DNA of 64,000 nucleotides from Kitasatospora viridis (GTDB taxonomy: Bacteria; Actinomycetota; Actinomycetes; Streptomycetales; Streptomycetaceae): the NCBI RefSeq assembly GCF_007829815.1, contig NZ_VIWT01000003.1, forward strand, positions 496,001-560,000, in the 5' to 3' direction. Positions 30,594 to 39,000 of the stretch are shown here, piece after piece (position 1 is the stretch's first letter; each line of letters opens with the position of its first letter). Below the pieces are notes generated by a model, which was not told the DNA's origin, ran no database searches, and saw only the letters and a list, made by a program, of their open reading frames with translations. The translations under genes and the position numbers were made by a program.

Positions 30594-32081
30594 TCACCAG
30601 GCCGCCTCCCGGTAGTCCTTGAGGAAGACGCCGGCCACCGGGTCGCCGGCCTCGCCGCGGACGATCGGGTCGTAGACCCGGGCCGCGCCGTCGACGATGT
30701 CCAGCGGGGTGCGGAAGCCGTGCTCGGCGATCCGCGCCTTCTTCGGCGCCGGGTTCTCGTCGGTGATCCACCCGGTGTCCACGGCGCACATGTGCACGCC
30801 CTGCTCGGCCAGCTCGGCCGCACTGGTGCGGGTGAGCATGTTCAGCGCGGCCTTGGCCATGTTGGTGTGCGGGTGGCCGGAGGTCTTGTTGCGCACCTCG
30901 AACCGGCCCTCCACCGCGGTCACGTTCACGATGTAGCGGCGCGGGTGCGGGGAGGCCAGCAGCAGCGGCAGCAGCCGGTCGCAGAGCAGCGCCGGCGCCA
31001 GCGCGTTCACCAGCTGCGTCTCCAACACCTCCGCCGGATCCAACTCACCGAGCCGCGCCGACCAGGAGTTCGCCACCGCCGGATCCGGCAGCAGCCCCGC
31101 CTCGTCCACCGGCAGCGCCAGGCCACCGGCCGGGTCCGGGCCGTCGGCCGTCGCGTGCGCCAACTCCGCGGCCGGCCAGGCGCCGCGCAGCGCGGGCAGT
31201 GGCCGGAAGCCCGGCGCCCACTGGACCGCCACGCCCGGCGGCAGCTCGCTCCGCTCCCCCTCGGCGAGCAGCGCGTAGGCCTGCGGCGGGCGGCGCAGGG
31301 TCTGCGCGGCGTTGTTCACCAGCGCGTCCAACGGCCGCCCCTCGGCGCGCAGTTGCTCGCACAGCCCGAGCACCTGGCGCGGGTCCCGCAGGTCGATGCC
31401 GACCACGGTCAGCCGCCCCAACCACTCGGCGCTGCCCTCGGCGGCCGCGAACCGGCGCACCGTGTCGCGCGGGAAACGACTGGTGACGACCAGTTCGGCC
31501 CCGTCGCGCAGCATCATCAGCGCCAACTGGAAACCGATCTTCACCCGACCACCGGTCAGCAGTACCCGACGACCCGTCAGGTCGGTGCGCAGACCGCGCC
31601 GCCGGCGGTTGTCGTCGGCGCAGGCGGCGCAGAGCGCGTGGTAGAAGCCGTCGACCCGGTGGTAGAGCGACTTGCAGACGTAGCAGCGGCGCGGGCGCAG
31701 CAGGCCGGCCACCGGGCCCGGGCGGGCGGGCAGGGCGAGCGGCGCGTCCTCGCGGCGGCCCGGAGCGCCGGTGGCGGTGCCGGCCAGCGCGGCCGCGTCG
31801 GCCGCGGACACCTCGGCGCGGCGAGCCTTGCGGCGGGCGTGCCGCCCCTCGCGCACGAAGCTCTCGGCCTCGCGCTCGGTGCGCAGCCGCACGGGGTGGT
31901 CGAGGGGCAGTCGGCGCAGCCGGCGGAGCAGCCCGGAGTAGGCGTCGAGCTCGGCCCGGGTGGGCAGTTCGGCGCCGAGGCCGCCCAGACCGCCCCGGTC
32001 ACCCAGGTCACCCTGGTCATCCCGGTCGTCCAGGCCATCCAGGCCGTCCCCGTCGTCCAGCAGCAGTTCGTCCTCGTGCAC
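30594..32081 (-). CDS. Zn-ribbon-containing SDR-like protein lacking the catalytic Tyr
   Basis: 495 aa, GTG at 32081 after GGGGG. An acidic, repetitive N-terminus (Asp/Gly/Leu, residues 5-35) and a basic helical region lead to a Zn-ribbon CYVC...CAAC (~132-154). A Rossmann domain follows: RVLLTGGRVKIGFQLALMM (~173), LDALVNNAAQTL and VDTGWITDE. Where an SDR has YxxxK this reads T-N-M-A-K, so the catalytic Tyr is missing. It may bind NAD(P) without catalysis. It is convergent with the MoxR gene and has a tRNA-like gene just upstream. Confidence 0.88.
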   Translation of the reverse strand: MHEDELLLDDGDGLDGLDDRDDQGDLGDRGGLGGLGAELPTRAELDAYSGLLRRLRRLPLDHPVRLRTEREAESFVREGRHARRKARRAEVSAADAAALAGTATGAPGRREDAPLALPARPGPVAGLLRPRRCYVCKSLYHRVDGFYHALCAACADDNRRRRGLRTDLTGRRVLLTGGRVKIGFQLALMMLRDGAELVVTSRFPRDTVRRFAAAEGSAEWLGRLTVVGIDLRDPRQVLGLCEQLRAEGRPLDALVNNAAQTLRRPPQAYALLAEGERSELPPGVAVQWAPGFRPLPALRGAWPAAELAHATADGPDPAGGLALPVDEAGLLPDPAVANSWSARLGELDPAEVLETQLVNALAPALLCDRLLPLLLASPHPRRYIVNVTAVEGRFEVRNKTSGHPHTNMAKAALNMLTRTSAAELAEQGVHMCAVDTGWITDENPAPKKARIAEHGFRTPLDIVDGAARVYDPIVRGEAGDPVAGVFLKDYREAAW

Positions 32082-32117
32082 CGTGCCCCCGTTCTTCGCC
32101 CGTGCCCGGGCAGCCAG

Positions 32118-32190
32118 TGCCCCCGGCCGGATTCGAACCGGCGTACTCCACCTTGCGAAGGTGGCGCGACTGCCTCTGCGCTACGGGGTC
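32118..32190 (-). ncRNA. tRNA-like RNA 3 (anticodon loop CGC)
   Basis: 73 nt. T-arm identical to copies 1 and 2 (GCCGG-TTCGAAT-CCGGC), D-loop AGAGGCAG as in copy 1, anticodon arm CCACC-TTCGCAA-GGTGG, acceptor GACCCCG against CGGGGGC (one mismatch). One D-stem pair is broken. No encoded CCA. It lies 37 bp upstream of the SDR-like gene in the same direction, so it could be in that gene's leader or have its own promoter. Confidence 0.8.
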
Positions 32191-32256
32191 AACGGCGCAC
32201 GGCGCCGGACAGCGGGGCCATGGTAGTGCCTGGTGGGAGGGGGTCCGCCGCCCGGG

Positions 32257-32442
32257 TCAGTCGGCGGCGCGGGGCGGGTCGAGCTCCGTCCAGTAGAGCT
32301 GCTTGTGCCCGCGCGCCTCCAGCTCGGCGGCGAACCGCTCGGCCTCGTCCTTCGGGAGCTCACGGGCCACCAGGTACCGGTTGCCGTTGTCGTCCTGACG
32401 CATCACCCGCCAGGTGGGCGGGTTCGATTCGGAAGCGGTCAT
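32257..32442 (-). CDS. Small conserved streptomycete protein (61 aa)
   Basis: ATG at 32442. The sequence TWRVMRQDDNGNRYLVAREL is followed by PKDEAERFAAELEARGHKQL and YWTELD, a small SPOR-like alpha/beta unit that I recall as widespread and uncharacterised in Streptomyces. An in-frame GTG at 32487 would lengthen it without a better ribosome site. It shares its upstream region with the divergent SPFH gene. Confidence 0.8.
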   Translation of the reverse strand: MTASESNPPTWRVMRQDDNGNRYLVARELPKDEAERFAAELEARGHKQLYWTELDPPRAAD

Positions 32443-32491
32443 GGCCGCCAGCCTAAGCGGCTCGCCTTCGGGCGGGTCTGCCACCACCCGA

Positions 32492-32546
32492 TTCTCGTCC
32501 TATTGACGATAAAGGGTCGCCCTTGTTATCGTCAGAGAGACGAGAA
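32492..32546. promoter_or_regulatory. 55-bp symmetrical operator/promoter of the SPFH operon
   Basis: Two nested perfect inverted repeats share one centre (32519): outer TTCTCGTC/GACGAGAA (32492-32499, 32539-32546) and inner TGACGATAA/TTATCGTCA (32504-32512, 32526-32534). A promoter is embedded: TTGACG (32503-32508), 18-base spacer, TATCGT (32527-32532). A dimer-of-dimers repressor would cover it. No regulator consensus that I know matches. Confidence 0.75.
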
Positions 32547-32572
32547 CAAGCCCCCACGAAGGACGCACTCCC

Positions 32573-33625
32573 ATGGCTGACATCACCCGACGCTTCGGCC
32601 TGTCGCACCTGCGCGCCGCACCCACCTCACACATCCGGCACCTGCGCGGCGGCAAACTCGCCCACGACGGCGCGGGGTTGGCCTTCTGGTTCCACCCGCT
32701 CAAGGCGGCGATCTCCGAAGTGCCGTCGGACGACCAGGAGCTGTCGATGCTCTTCCACGCCCGCACGGCCGAGTTCCAGGACCTGGCCGTGCAGGCCACG
32801 GTGACCTACCGGATCACCGACCCGGCCACCGCCGCCAGCCGACTCGACTTCAGCATCGCTCCGGACACCGGGAGTTGGCGCTCCGACCCGCTGGACCGGC
32901 TCGGCACCCTGCTCACCGAGACCGCCCAGCAGCACGCCCTCGAACTGATCGCCCGCACCCCGCTGGCGCAGGCCCTCACCGACGGTGCGGCCGCCGTGCG
33001 GCAGCGGGTCACCGAGGCGCTGACCGCCGAGCCGCGGCTGACCGAGATCGGGCTGTCGGTGCTCGCGGTGCGGGTCACCGCGCTGCGGCCCGAGCCCGAG
33101 ATGGAGCGCGCGCTGCGCACCCCCGCCCGCGAGCAGGTGCAGCAGGAGGCGGACCGGGCGACCTACGAGCGACGGGCCGTCGCGGTCGAACGCGAGCGTG
33201 CGATCGCCGAGAACGAGCTCGCCAGTCGGATCGAACTGGCCCGCCGTGAAGAGCAGTTGGTCACCCAGCAGGGCGCCAACGCGCGCCAGGAGGCCGAGCA
33301 GCACGCCGCCGCCGACGCGGTGCGGGCCGAGACCGAGGCGGTGCGGCGCACCCGGCTGGCGAGCGCCGAGGCCGAGGCGACCCGGATCCTGGCCGAGGCA
33401 CAGGCCGACGCCGAGCGGGCCCACGGCGCGGCCGCCGCGGCCGCCAAGCAGGCCTGGCTGGACGCGCACCAGCAGGCCGGCCCCGAGGTGCTGCAGGCGC
33501 TGGCGCTGACCCGGCTGGCCGAGAACCTGCCCCGGATCGACAGCATCACCCTCACCCCCGACGCGCTCACCGGCCTGCTGGCCAAGCTGGGCCGCACCCC
33601 GGCCGCCGACGGCCCGGCGCGATGA
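32573..33625 (+). CDS. SPFH/Band-7 domain protein
   Basis: 350 aa, ATG after GAAGGA. Residues ~35-190 form an SPFH domain (SMLFHARTAEFQDLAVQATV, then TYRITDPATAASRLDF). A long charged coiled coil (~190-300: YERRAVAVERERAIAENELA and on) and a helical tail (VLQALALTRLAENLPRID) follow. No membrane hairpin is obvious at the N-terminus, so it may be peripheral. Band-7 scaffolds of this kind have been linked to a cognate tRNA-like RNA, found here in three copies. The stop overlaps the next start (ATGA). Confidence 0.92.
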   Translation: MADITRRFGLSHLRAAPTSHIRHLRGGKLAHDGAGLAFWFHPLKAAISEVPSDDQELSMLFHARTAEFQDLAVQATVTYRITDPATAASRLDFSIAPDTGSWRSDPLDRLGTLLTETAQQHALELIARTPLAQALTDGAAAVRQRVTEALTAEPRLTEIGLSVLAVRVTALRPEPEMERALRTPAREQVQQEADRATYERRAVAVERERAIAENELASRIELARREEQLVTQQGANARQEAEQHAAADAVRAETEAVRRTRLASAEAEATRILAEAQADAERAHGAAAAAAKQAWLDAHQQAGPEVLQALALTRLAENLPRIDSITLTPDALTGLLAKLGRTPAADGPAR

Positions 33626-34533
33626 CGCTCGCGCCGCGCGCGGTGCTCGTGCACCGCCGCACCGACTACCAGGACCTGCTGGCCAGGCACGGCTCGCGCG
33701 GCCAGGCCGCGTTCTTCCTGGCCGGCCGCGACCGCTCCCTGGACGAGTTGGAGGACCGCCACCACCGCACCCTCGCCGCCCTGGCCCGGGCCGCCGGCGC
33801 CGTCCCGGCCGGCTGGCGGCACAGCCGGGTCGAGCGCGACGACCTGGACCGCTTCCTGTTCGGGCCGCAGGACGTGGTGGTCGTGGTCGGGCAGGACGGC
33901 CTGGTCGCGAACGTCGCCAAGTACCTGTCCGGGCAGCCGGTGATCGGCATCGACCCCGACCCGGGCCGCAACGCCGGCGTGCTGGTCCGTCACCGGCCGG
34001 GCGACGCGGCCGAGTTGCTGCACGCGGCGACCGCCGCCCGGGCAGGCGCCGCCGGCACCGTCCCGCTGACCGAGCACACCATGGTGGAGGCCGTCGCCGA
34101 CGACACCCAGCGCCTGCTCGCCCTGAACGAGATCTACATCGGCCAGCGCACCCACCAGACCGCCCGCTACCGGCTGGCCGCCCCCGGCGGCTCCGCCGAG
34201 GACCAGGCCTCCTCCGGCGTCCTGGTCTGCACCGGCACCGGAGCCACCGGCTGGTGCCGCTCGACCTGGCTGGAGCGCCGCAGCACCCTGCGCCTGCCCG
34301 AGCCGACCGCGCCCGCCCTGGGCTGGTTCGTCCGCGAGGCCTGGCCCTCCCCCGTCACCGGGACCAGCCAGGTGCAGGGCGTGCTCGACACCGCCGAGCA
34401 GCTGAGCCTGACCGTCGAGTCGGACCAGCTGGTCGCGTTCGGCGACGGCATGGAGTCCGACGCCCTCCAGCTGAGCCGGGGCCAGACGGTCCGGCTGCGG
34501 GTGGCCGGGGAGCGACTGCGCCTGCTCGCCTGA
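33622..34533 (+). CDS. NAD-kinase-like protein with altered GGDGT motif
   Basis: 303 aa, coupled to the SPFH gene by ATGA. The diacylglycerol/NAD kinase fold shows in VVVVVGQDGLVANVAKYL (GGDGT is changed to GQDGL; the Asp is kept), QPVIGIDPDPGRNAGVL, LNEIYIG and TGTGATGWCRS. The order matches NAD kinase. The first glycine pair and Thr are lost, so ATP binding or specificity may differ. Kinase activity on NAD is unproven, and a housekeeping NAD kinase should exist elsewhere. Confidence 0.85.
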   Translation: MTLAPRAVLVHRRTDYQDLLARHGSRGQAAFFLAGRDRSLDELEDRHHRTLAALARAAGAVPAGWRHSRVERDDLDRFLFGPQDVVVVVGQDGLVANVAKYLSGQPVIGIDPDPGRNAGVLVRHRPGDAAELLHAATAARAGAAGTVPLTEHTMVEAVADDTQRLLALNEIYIGQRTHQTARYRLAAPGGSAEDQASSGVLVCTGTGATGWCRSTWLERRSTLRLPEPTAPALGWFVREAWPSPVTGTSQVQGVLDTAEQLSLTVESDQLVAFGDGMESDALQLSRGQTVRLRVAGERLRLLA

Positions 34534-34681
34534 CAGTGCCGGTGTCCGTGGTGCTGCTGCCGTCCCCCGCAGCCCGGAAAATGAATCCGGTCGGGGTTGT
34601 CGGATCGGGGCGCCCCCGTTCGTAGCAAGGGTGAGCAGGCGCCCACCAGGGGCGTCCCCGGAGTCCAGGAGATGGTCCGAG

Positions 34682-35005
34682 ATGCAGTACCTGCTTTCCG
34701 TGATCCACGACAGCGGCGACCTCGCCACCGACGAGGAGATGGCCGCGATCGACGTGTTCAACGAGCGCCTCCAGACCGAGGGCCACTGGGTCTTCGCCGG
34801 CGGCCTCGGGGTGACCGACGCGGCCACCGTGATCGACAACCGCGGCCCGGAGCCGGTGTTCACCGACGGGCCGTTCGTGGAGTCGAAGGAGTACCTGGTC
34901 GGCTTCTGGATCATCGAGGCCGCCGACCTCGACGTGGCGCTCAAGCTGGGGGCCGAGGGGTCGAAGGCGTGCAACCGCAAGGTCGAGGTGCGGCCGTTCC
35001 TGTGA
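34682..35005 (+). CDS. YCII/DGPF-domain protein
   Basis: 107 aa. A ferredoxin-like YCII fold: MQYLLSVIHDSGD at the start and the DGPF signature in VFTDGPFVESKEYLVGFWII. Such genes are fixed partners of ECF42-type sigma factors; here the sigma start overlaps the stop (GTGA). The protein is thought to take part in sigma control, though the mechanism is not settled. Confidence 0.93.
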   Translation: MQYLLSVIHDSGDLATDEEMAAIDVFNERLQTEGHWVFAGGLGVTDAATVIDNRGPEPVFTDGPFVESKEYLVGFWIIEAADLDVALKLGAEGSKACNRKVEVRPFL

Positions 35006-36258
35006 GCACCGTGGACGTCGGGGAGGCGATCACCCGGGCCCACCGCGCGGAGTGGGCGCGGGTGGTCGCCTCGCTGACCCGCCGCTTCGGCGACCTCGAC
35101 GTCGCCGAGGAGGCGGCCGCCGAGGCCTTCGCCACCGCCGTCGAGCGCTGGCCGGCCGACGGCGTGCCGCCCAACCCCGGCGGGTGGCTGACCACCACCG
35201 CCAACCGCCGGGCCATCGACCGGCTCCGGCGCGAGGCCAAGCGCGACGCCAAGCAGCAGGAGGCCCGGATGTCGTACGCCGATCCGCCCGACCCGTTCCT
35301 GTCCCTGCCCCTGTCCCCGTCCGCGTCCCCAATCGAGGACGAGCGGCTGCGGCTGGTCTTCACCTGCTGCCACCCGGCGCTCGCGATGGACAGCCGGGTG
35401 GCGCTGACCCTGCGCATGGTCGGCGGACTGACGGTGGCCGAGATCGCCCGCGCCTTCCTGGTGGGGGAGGCCACCATGGGGCAGCGGCTGACCCGGGCGA
35501 AGGCCAAGATCAAGGCCGCGCGGATCCCGTACCGGGTGCCCTCCGAGCAGGACCTCCCGGAGCGGCTGGCCGGCGTGCTCGCCGTGCTCTACCTGGTCTT
35601 CAACGAGGGCTACCTGGCGACCGGCCCCGGTACCGACCCGGTGCGCCAGGACCTGACGGCCGAGGCGATCCGGCTCACCCGGCTACTGCGGGCCCTGCGA
35701 CCCGACGACGGCGAGGTGGCCGGCCTGCTGGCGCTGATGCTGCTCACCGAGGCCCGCCGGACCGCCCGCGTCTCGCCGGACGGCGAGCTGGTCCCGCTCG
35801 ACGAGCAGGACCGCGCCGACTGGGACCGGGAGTTGATCGCCGAGGGCCACCGGCTGGTCCGCGAGCGCCTGGCCACCGGGGCGGCGCCCGGGCGCTACCA
35901 GGTCCTGGCGGCGATCAACGCCGTGCACACCTCGGCCCGACGGGCGGGCGACACCGACTGGTCGCAGGTCATCGCCCTCTACGACCAGCTGGCCCGCCTC
36001 GACCGCTCGCCGATCGTCGCCCTCAACCGCGCCGTCGCGGTCGCCGAGCTCGACGGCCCCGGGGTGGCGCTGGCGGCGGTCGACCGGCTCGACCCCGAGC
36101 TGGCCGGCTACCACGCCTACCACGCGACCCGCGCCGACCTGCTGCGCCGGCTGAACCGCCGCCAGGAGTCGCGCGCCGCCTACGAGCGGGCCATCGAGCT
36201 GGCGGGCAACGCGGCCGAGGCGGCCGCCCTGGCCCGGCGGCGCGACCGGCTGAGCTAG
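35002..36258 (+). CDS. ECF sigma factor (ECF42/SigI-like, DUF6596)
   Basis: 418 aa, GTG overlapping the DGPF gene stop. Sigma region 2 at ~10-75 (FGDLDVAEEAAAEAFATAVE, WLTTTANRRAIDRLR), region 4 at ~125-180 (MVGGLTVAEIARAFLVGEAT, QRLTRAKAKIKAA), then a ~230-residue TPR-like extension (VLYLVFNEGYLATGPG; SPIVALNRAVAVAELDGPGV). Length and layout are typical. No anti-sigma gene is adjacent. The pair interrupts the SPFH-RING gene set and may be independent of it. Confidence 0.94.
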   Translation: MSTVDVGEAITRAHRAEWARVVASLTRRFGDLDVAEEAAAEAFATAVERWPADGVPPNPGGWLTTTANRRAIDRLRREAKRDAKQQEARMSYADPPDPFLSLPLSPSASPIEDERLRLVFTCCHPALAMDSRVALTLRMVGGLTVAEIARAFLVGEATMGQRLTRAKAKIKAARIPYRVPSEQDLPERLAGVLAVLYLVFNEGYLATGPGTDPVRQDLTAEAIRLTRLLRALRPDDGEVAGLLALMLLTEARRTARVSPDGELVPLDEQDRADWDRELIAEGHRLVRERLATGAAPGRYQVLAAINAVHTSARRAGDTDWSQVIALYDQLARLDRSPIVALNRAVAVAELDGPGVALAAVDRLDPELAGYHAYHATRADLLRRLNRRQESRAAYERAIELAGNAAEAAALARRRDRLS

Positions 36259-36543
36259 GCACCAGCGCGGAAAAGCGTTCGAGGCCGGGATCACTCCCCC
36301 GCTAGCATGAGCGGCGCGGAGGCGGCTCCGCGGCGTGCTTCCTTCTCCTTCCTGCAAAGAACCCAGCGCGCCCACTCCCCGCCTCCGCTTCATCGTTTCC
36401 CGGGGAGTTGATCGGCCATCAGCAGCACCGCGCGCACCCGCGCCGCCACCGCCCGCCCCGTCGAGGACCAGGAGGCGCAGCTGCTGCGCCTGCTCGGCAC
36501 CGTCTACCTGCACGCGCCGCTCGGCACTGGCGAGCTGCACCGG

Positions 36544-39000
36544 GTGCGCAACGCCGCCGGGCTGCGGGTGCTGGAGGCCGACCTGGCCGTGCGCGGCCAC
36601 GTGCTCGCCGCCGACCTGCGCGCGGCGCTGGGCCGGCTCGACCCGCGCGACCTGGCGCTGCACGGCATCCGGCTGCTCGGCCGGGTGGAGGCGCTGCTCG
36701 GGGCCGACCAGCCGCACCAGCCGCTCTTCCGCGACTTCCCGGACAGCGTGCCGTCGTTCGCCCAGGCGCTCTACTCCGGCCGGATCCTGGCCTTCCTGCT
36801 CGCCCAGCCGCTCCAGCCCTGCCTGCTCTGCGGCACGGCCGGCCGGGTCGGCGCGCTGGCCGCCTGCGGCCACCTGCTCTGCCCGGACTGCCTGGACCGC
36901 CGCACGGCCGCCGACGCCGAGCCCGGCTGCCCGCTGTGCGGCGAGCCCTACCCGCGCGCGCAGCCGTACGCCGAGCCGACCCGGGAGGCGGCCCGGCCGT
37001 GGGTCACCCAGGTGGTGCCGGGCGGCACCCTGCGCCCGTTGCGGCTGGGCGGCGGGCCGGCCGAGCAGGCCGCCGACGCCGAGGCACTGGTGCTGCGCCT
37101 GCTGGCCCGGGCCACCCCGCTCAACCCGCAGGACCGCGCCGACCTGGCGGGGCTGCTGCCGTTCGCCCAGGGCTCGCCGGCCGACTGGTTGCCGGAGCGG
37201 ATCCCGGTGCGCGAGACCAAGGCCACCGTGCTGGCCGCGCTGCTGCGCGCCGGGGCCACCCGGGCGGCCACGCTGGAGCTGTTGCCGGAGCGGCTGAGCA
37301 CCGCGACGGACGTGCTGCGGCTGCTCTGGGCCTGGTCGGGCGCGGAGCCGGACCTGTTGGCGCCGCCGCGCCGGCTGGCCGCCGTGCCGCGCCCGGTGCG
37401 CCGGGCGCTGCTGGCCCGGCTGGACGCGTTCGAGCCGGCGGTGCTGCTGGAGGACCTGGGGCGGCACCGGCAGGCCTGGCTGCGGGCCGGCGAGCTGCTG
37501 CACCCGGGCGAGTTCCGGGCCCGCCACGGCGGGGTCGCGCTCGCCTTCGACGCGCTGCGCGCCGACCGGCCCGGGGACGGTCTGCCGCGCACCCTCGCCT
37601 CCCGGGTCGAGGAGGCGCTGCGGGCCGGCGACACCGCCGCCGCGACGGCGCTGCTGCTGTCCCGGCCGGGCGAGCTGGTGCGCCGGCTGCACCAGCTGCT
37701 GCGCGTTCAGACGGACCGTCAACTGCCCGGCCTGCCAGTCGGATTGGCGGAAGGGCTGCCCGGTGCGCTGCGTTCGGTCGGGCCCGGTCCGCTGCTCGGC
37801 GCCTACGGCCGGCTGCGCGCGCCGCGGACGGCCGGCGAGCGGCGGTCCTACTTCCCGCGCGCGCGGATCACCAAGGTCTTCGGGCGCAACGACTGGGGCA
37901 CACCGGTGCCGGCCGCGCTGGGCGACCCCGTCTGCGCCCTGATCGAGGCCGAACTGCTGCGCCGCAGCGCGCAGTTGCCGCCGGTCGAGGTGGCCGTGAT
38001 CGACCGCGGGCTGGCCGACCTGACGGTGCCGTTCGCGGAGCGGGCCCTCTCCAAGGCGCTGGTCGTGCTGCCGCGCGGCAGCGTGCAGCCGGTGCCGGCC
38101 GGCGCGCGGGTGCGGCTCTTCGTGCACTGGGTGGAGCCGGACGGGGTCCGGGTCGACCTGGACCTGTCGGTGGCCTTCTTCTCCGCCGACTGGGAGCCGG
38201 TGGGCCAGTGCGACTACACCCAGTTGACCTGGGGCGAGCGGGCGGCCGTGCACTCCGGCGACTACACCTCGGCGCCCGCCCCGGACGGCGCGACCGAGTT
38301 CGTGGACCTGGACCTGGCGGGGCTCGCCGCGGCCGGGGTGCGGTACGCGCTGCCGGTGGTGTTCAGCTACAACGACATCCCGTTCGAGGACCTGCCCAAG
38401 GCCTTCGCGGGCTTCATGGCGCTGGACGCGCTCGACGGGCCGACCCCGTCCGGCGCGCCGTACCACCCCGGCGCCGTCCGCCAGCGCTTCGACCTGGCCG
38501 GGGAGGCGCGGGCCTGCCTGCCGATGGTGGTGGACCTGGCTCAGGGCCGGGCGCACTGGACGGACGTCAACCTCTCCGCCTCCGGCGGCCTGCACAACGT
38601 GGACCGGCACGCGGACCGGCTCGGCCTGGTCGCCTCCGACCTGCTGGCCCACTTCGGCGGCGGGGGCCGGGCCTCGCTCTGGGACCTGGCGCGCTGGCGC
38701 GCGGCGGGGACGGCGCGCGAGGTGCTGGTGCGCGACCGGGACGGGGCGGTGTCCGCCTTCCGGCGAACTGACGAGGAGTCAGTCATGGACTTCGCAGAGC
38801 GACTTGACGGTACGTCAGGCCTCGCACCGGAGGAGCTGGGCGAGCGCAGCGCGTTCCTGGCGCTGGTGCACGGCGACCTGCCGGCCCGGGCGGCAACGGG
38901 CGGGGTGTACCGGCTCTACCCGGGCCCGGTCGACGAGTCGGCGGGCCTGACCCGGCTGGCCGCCGCCGACCTGCTCGCGGCGCTGGAGGCGGGCCGATGA
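36544..39000 (+). CDS. RING-like Zn-finger protein, MXAN_6230/SCO0854 family
   Basis: 818 aa from the GTG at 36544. The RING-type finger (~93-137) has CLLC, ACGHLLCPDC and CPLC in C3HC4 order. The middle is helical. The C-terminal third has VDLDLSVAFFSADWEPVGQC and YALPVVFSYNDIPFEDLPK, reminiscent of TerD-type beta domains. From memory the N-terminus of relatives extends upstream, and conserved-looking sequence (LLRLLGTVYLHAPLG) does continue in frame back to a TGA at 36410, without ATG, GTG or TTG. An ATC at 36418 after GGGGAG is the likeliest alternative start. Overlaps the next gene (ATGA). Confidence 0.88.
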   Translation: MRNAAGLRVLEADLAVRGHVLAADLRAALGRLDPRDLALHGIRLLGRVEALLGADQPHQPLFRDFPDSVPSFAQALYSGRILAFLLAQPLQPCLLCGTAGRVGALAACGHLLCPDCLDRRTAADAEPGCPLCGEPYPRAQPYAEPTREAARPWVTQVVPGGTLRPLRLGGGPAEQAADAEALVLRLLARATPLNPQDRADLAGLLPFAQGSPADWLPERIPVRETKATVLAALLRAGATRAATLELLPERLSTATDVLRLLWAWSGAEPDLLAPPRRLAAVPRPVRRALLARLDAFEPAVLLEDLGRHRQAWLRAGELLHPGEFRARHGGVALAFDALRADRPGDGLPRTLASRVEEALRAGDTAAATALLLSRPGELVRRLHQLLRVQTDRQLPGLPVGLAEGLPGALRSVGPGPLLGAYGRLRAPRTAGERRSYFPRARITKVFGRNDWGTPVPAALGDPVCALIEAELLRRSAQLPPVEVAVIDRGLADLTVPFAERALSKALVVLPRGSVQPVPAGARVRLFVHWVEPDGVRVDLDLSVAFFSADWEPVGQCDYTQLTWGERAAVHSGDYTSAPAPDGATEFVDLDLAGLAAAGVRYALPVVFSYNDIPFEDLPKAFAGFMALDALDGPTPSGAPYHPGAVRQRFDLAGEARACLPMVVDLAQGRAHWTDVNLSASGGLHNVDRHADRLGLVASDLLAHFGGGGRASLWDLARWRAAGTAREVLVRDRDGAVSAFRRTDEESVMDFAERLDGTSGLAPEELGERSAFLALVHGDLPARAATGGVYRLYPGPVDESAGLTRLAAADLLAALEAGR

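Noticed and set aside
28652..30823. 723-codon reverse-strand frame opposite the MoxR gene
   Set aside because: Shadow of the AAA gene, no motifs, no start region of its own.
35683..38652. 989-codon reverse-strand frame opposite the sigma and RING genes
   Set aside because: Antisense to two well-supported genes; Gln/Arg/Gly-rich composition without domains.
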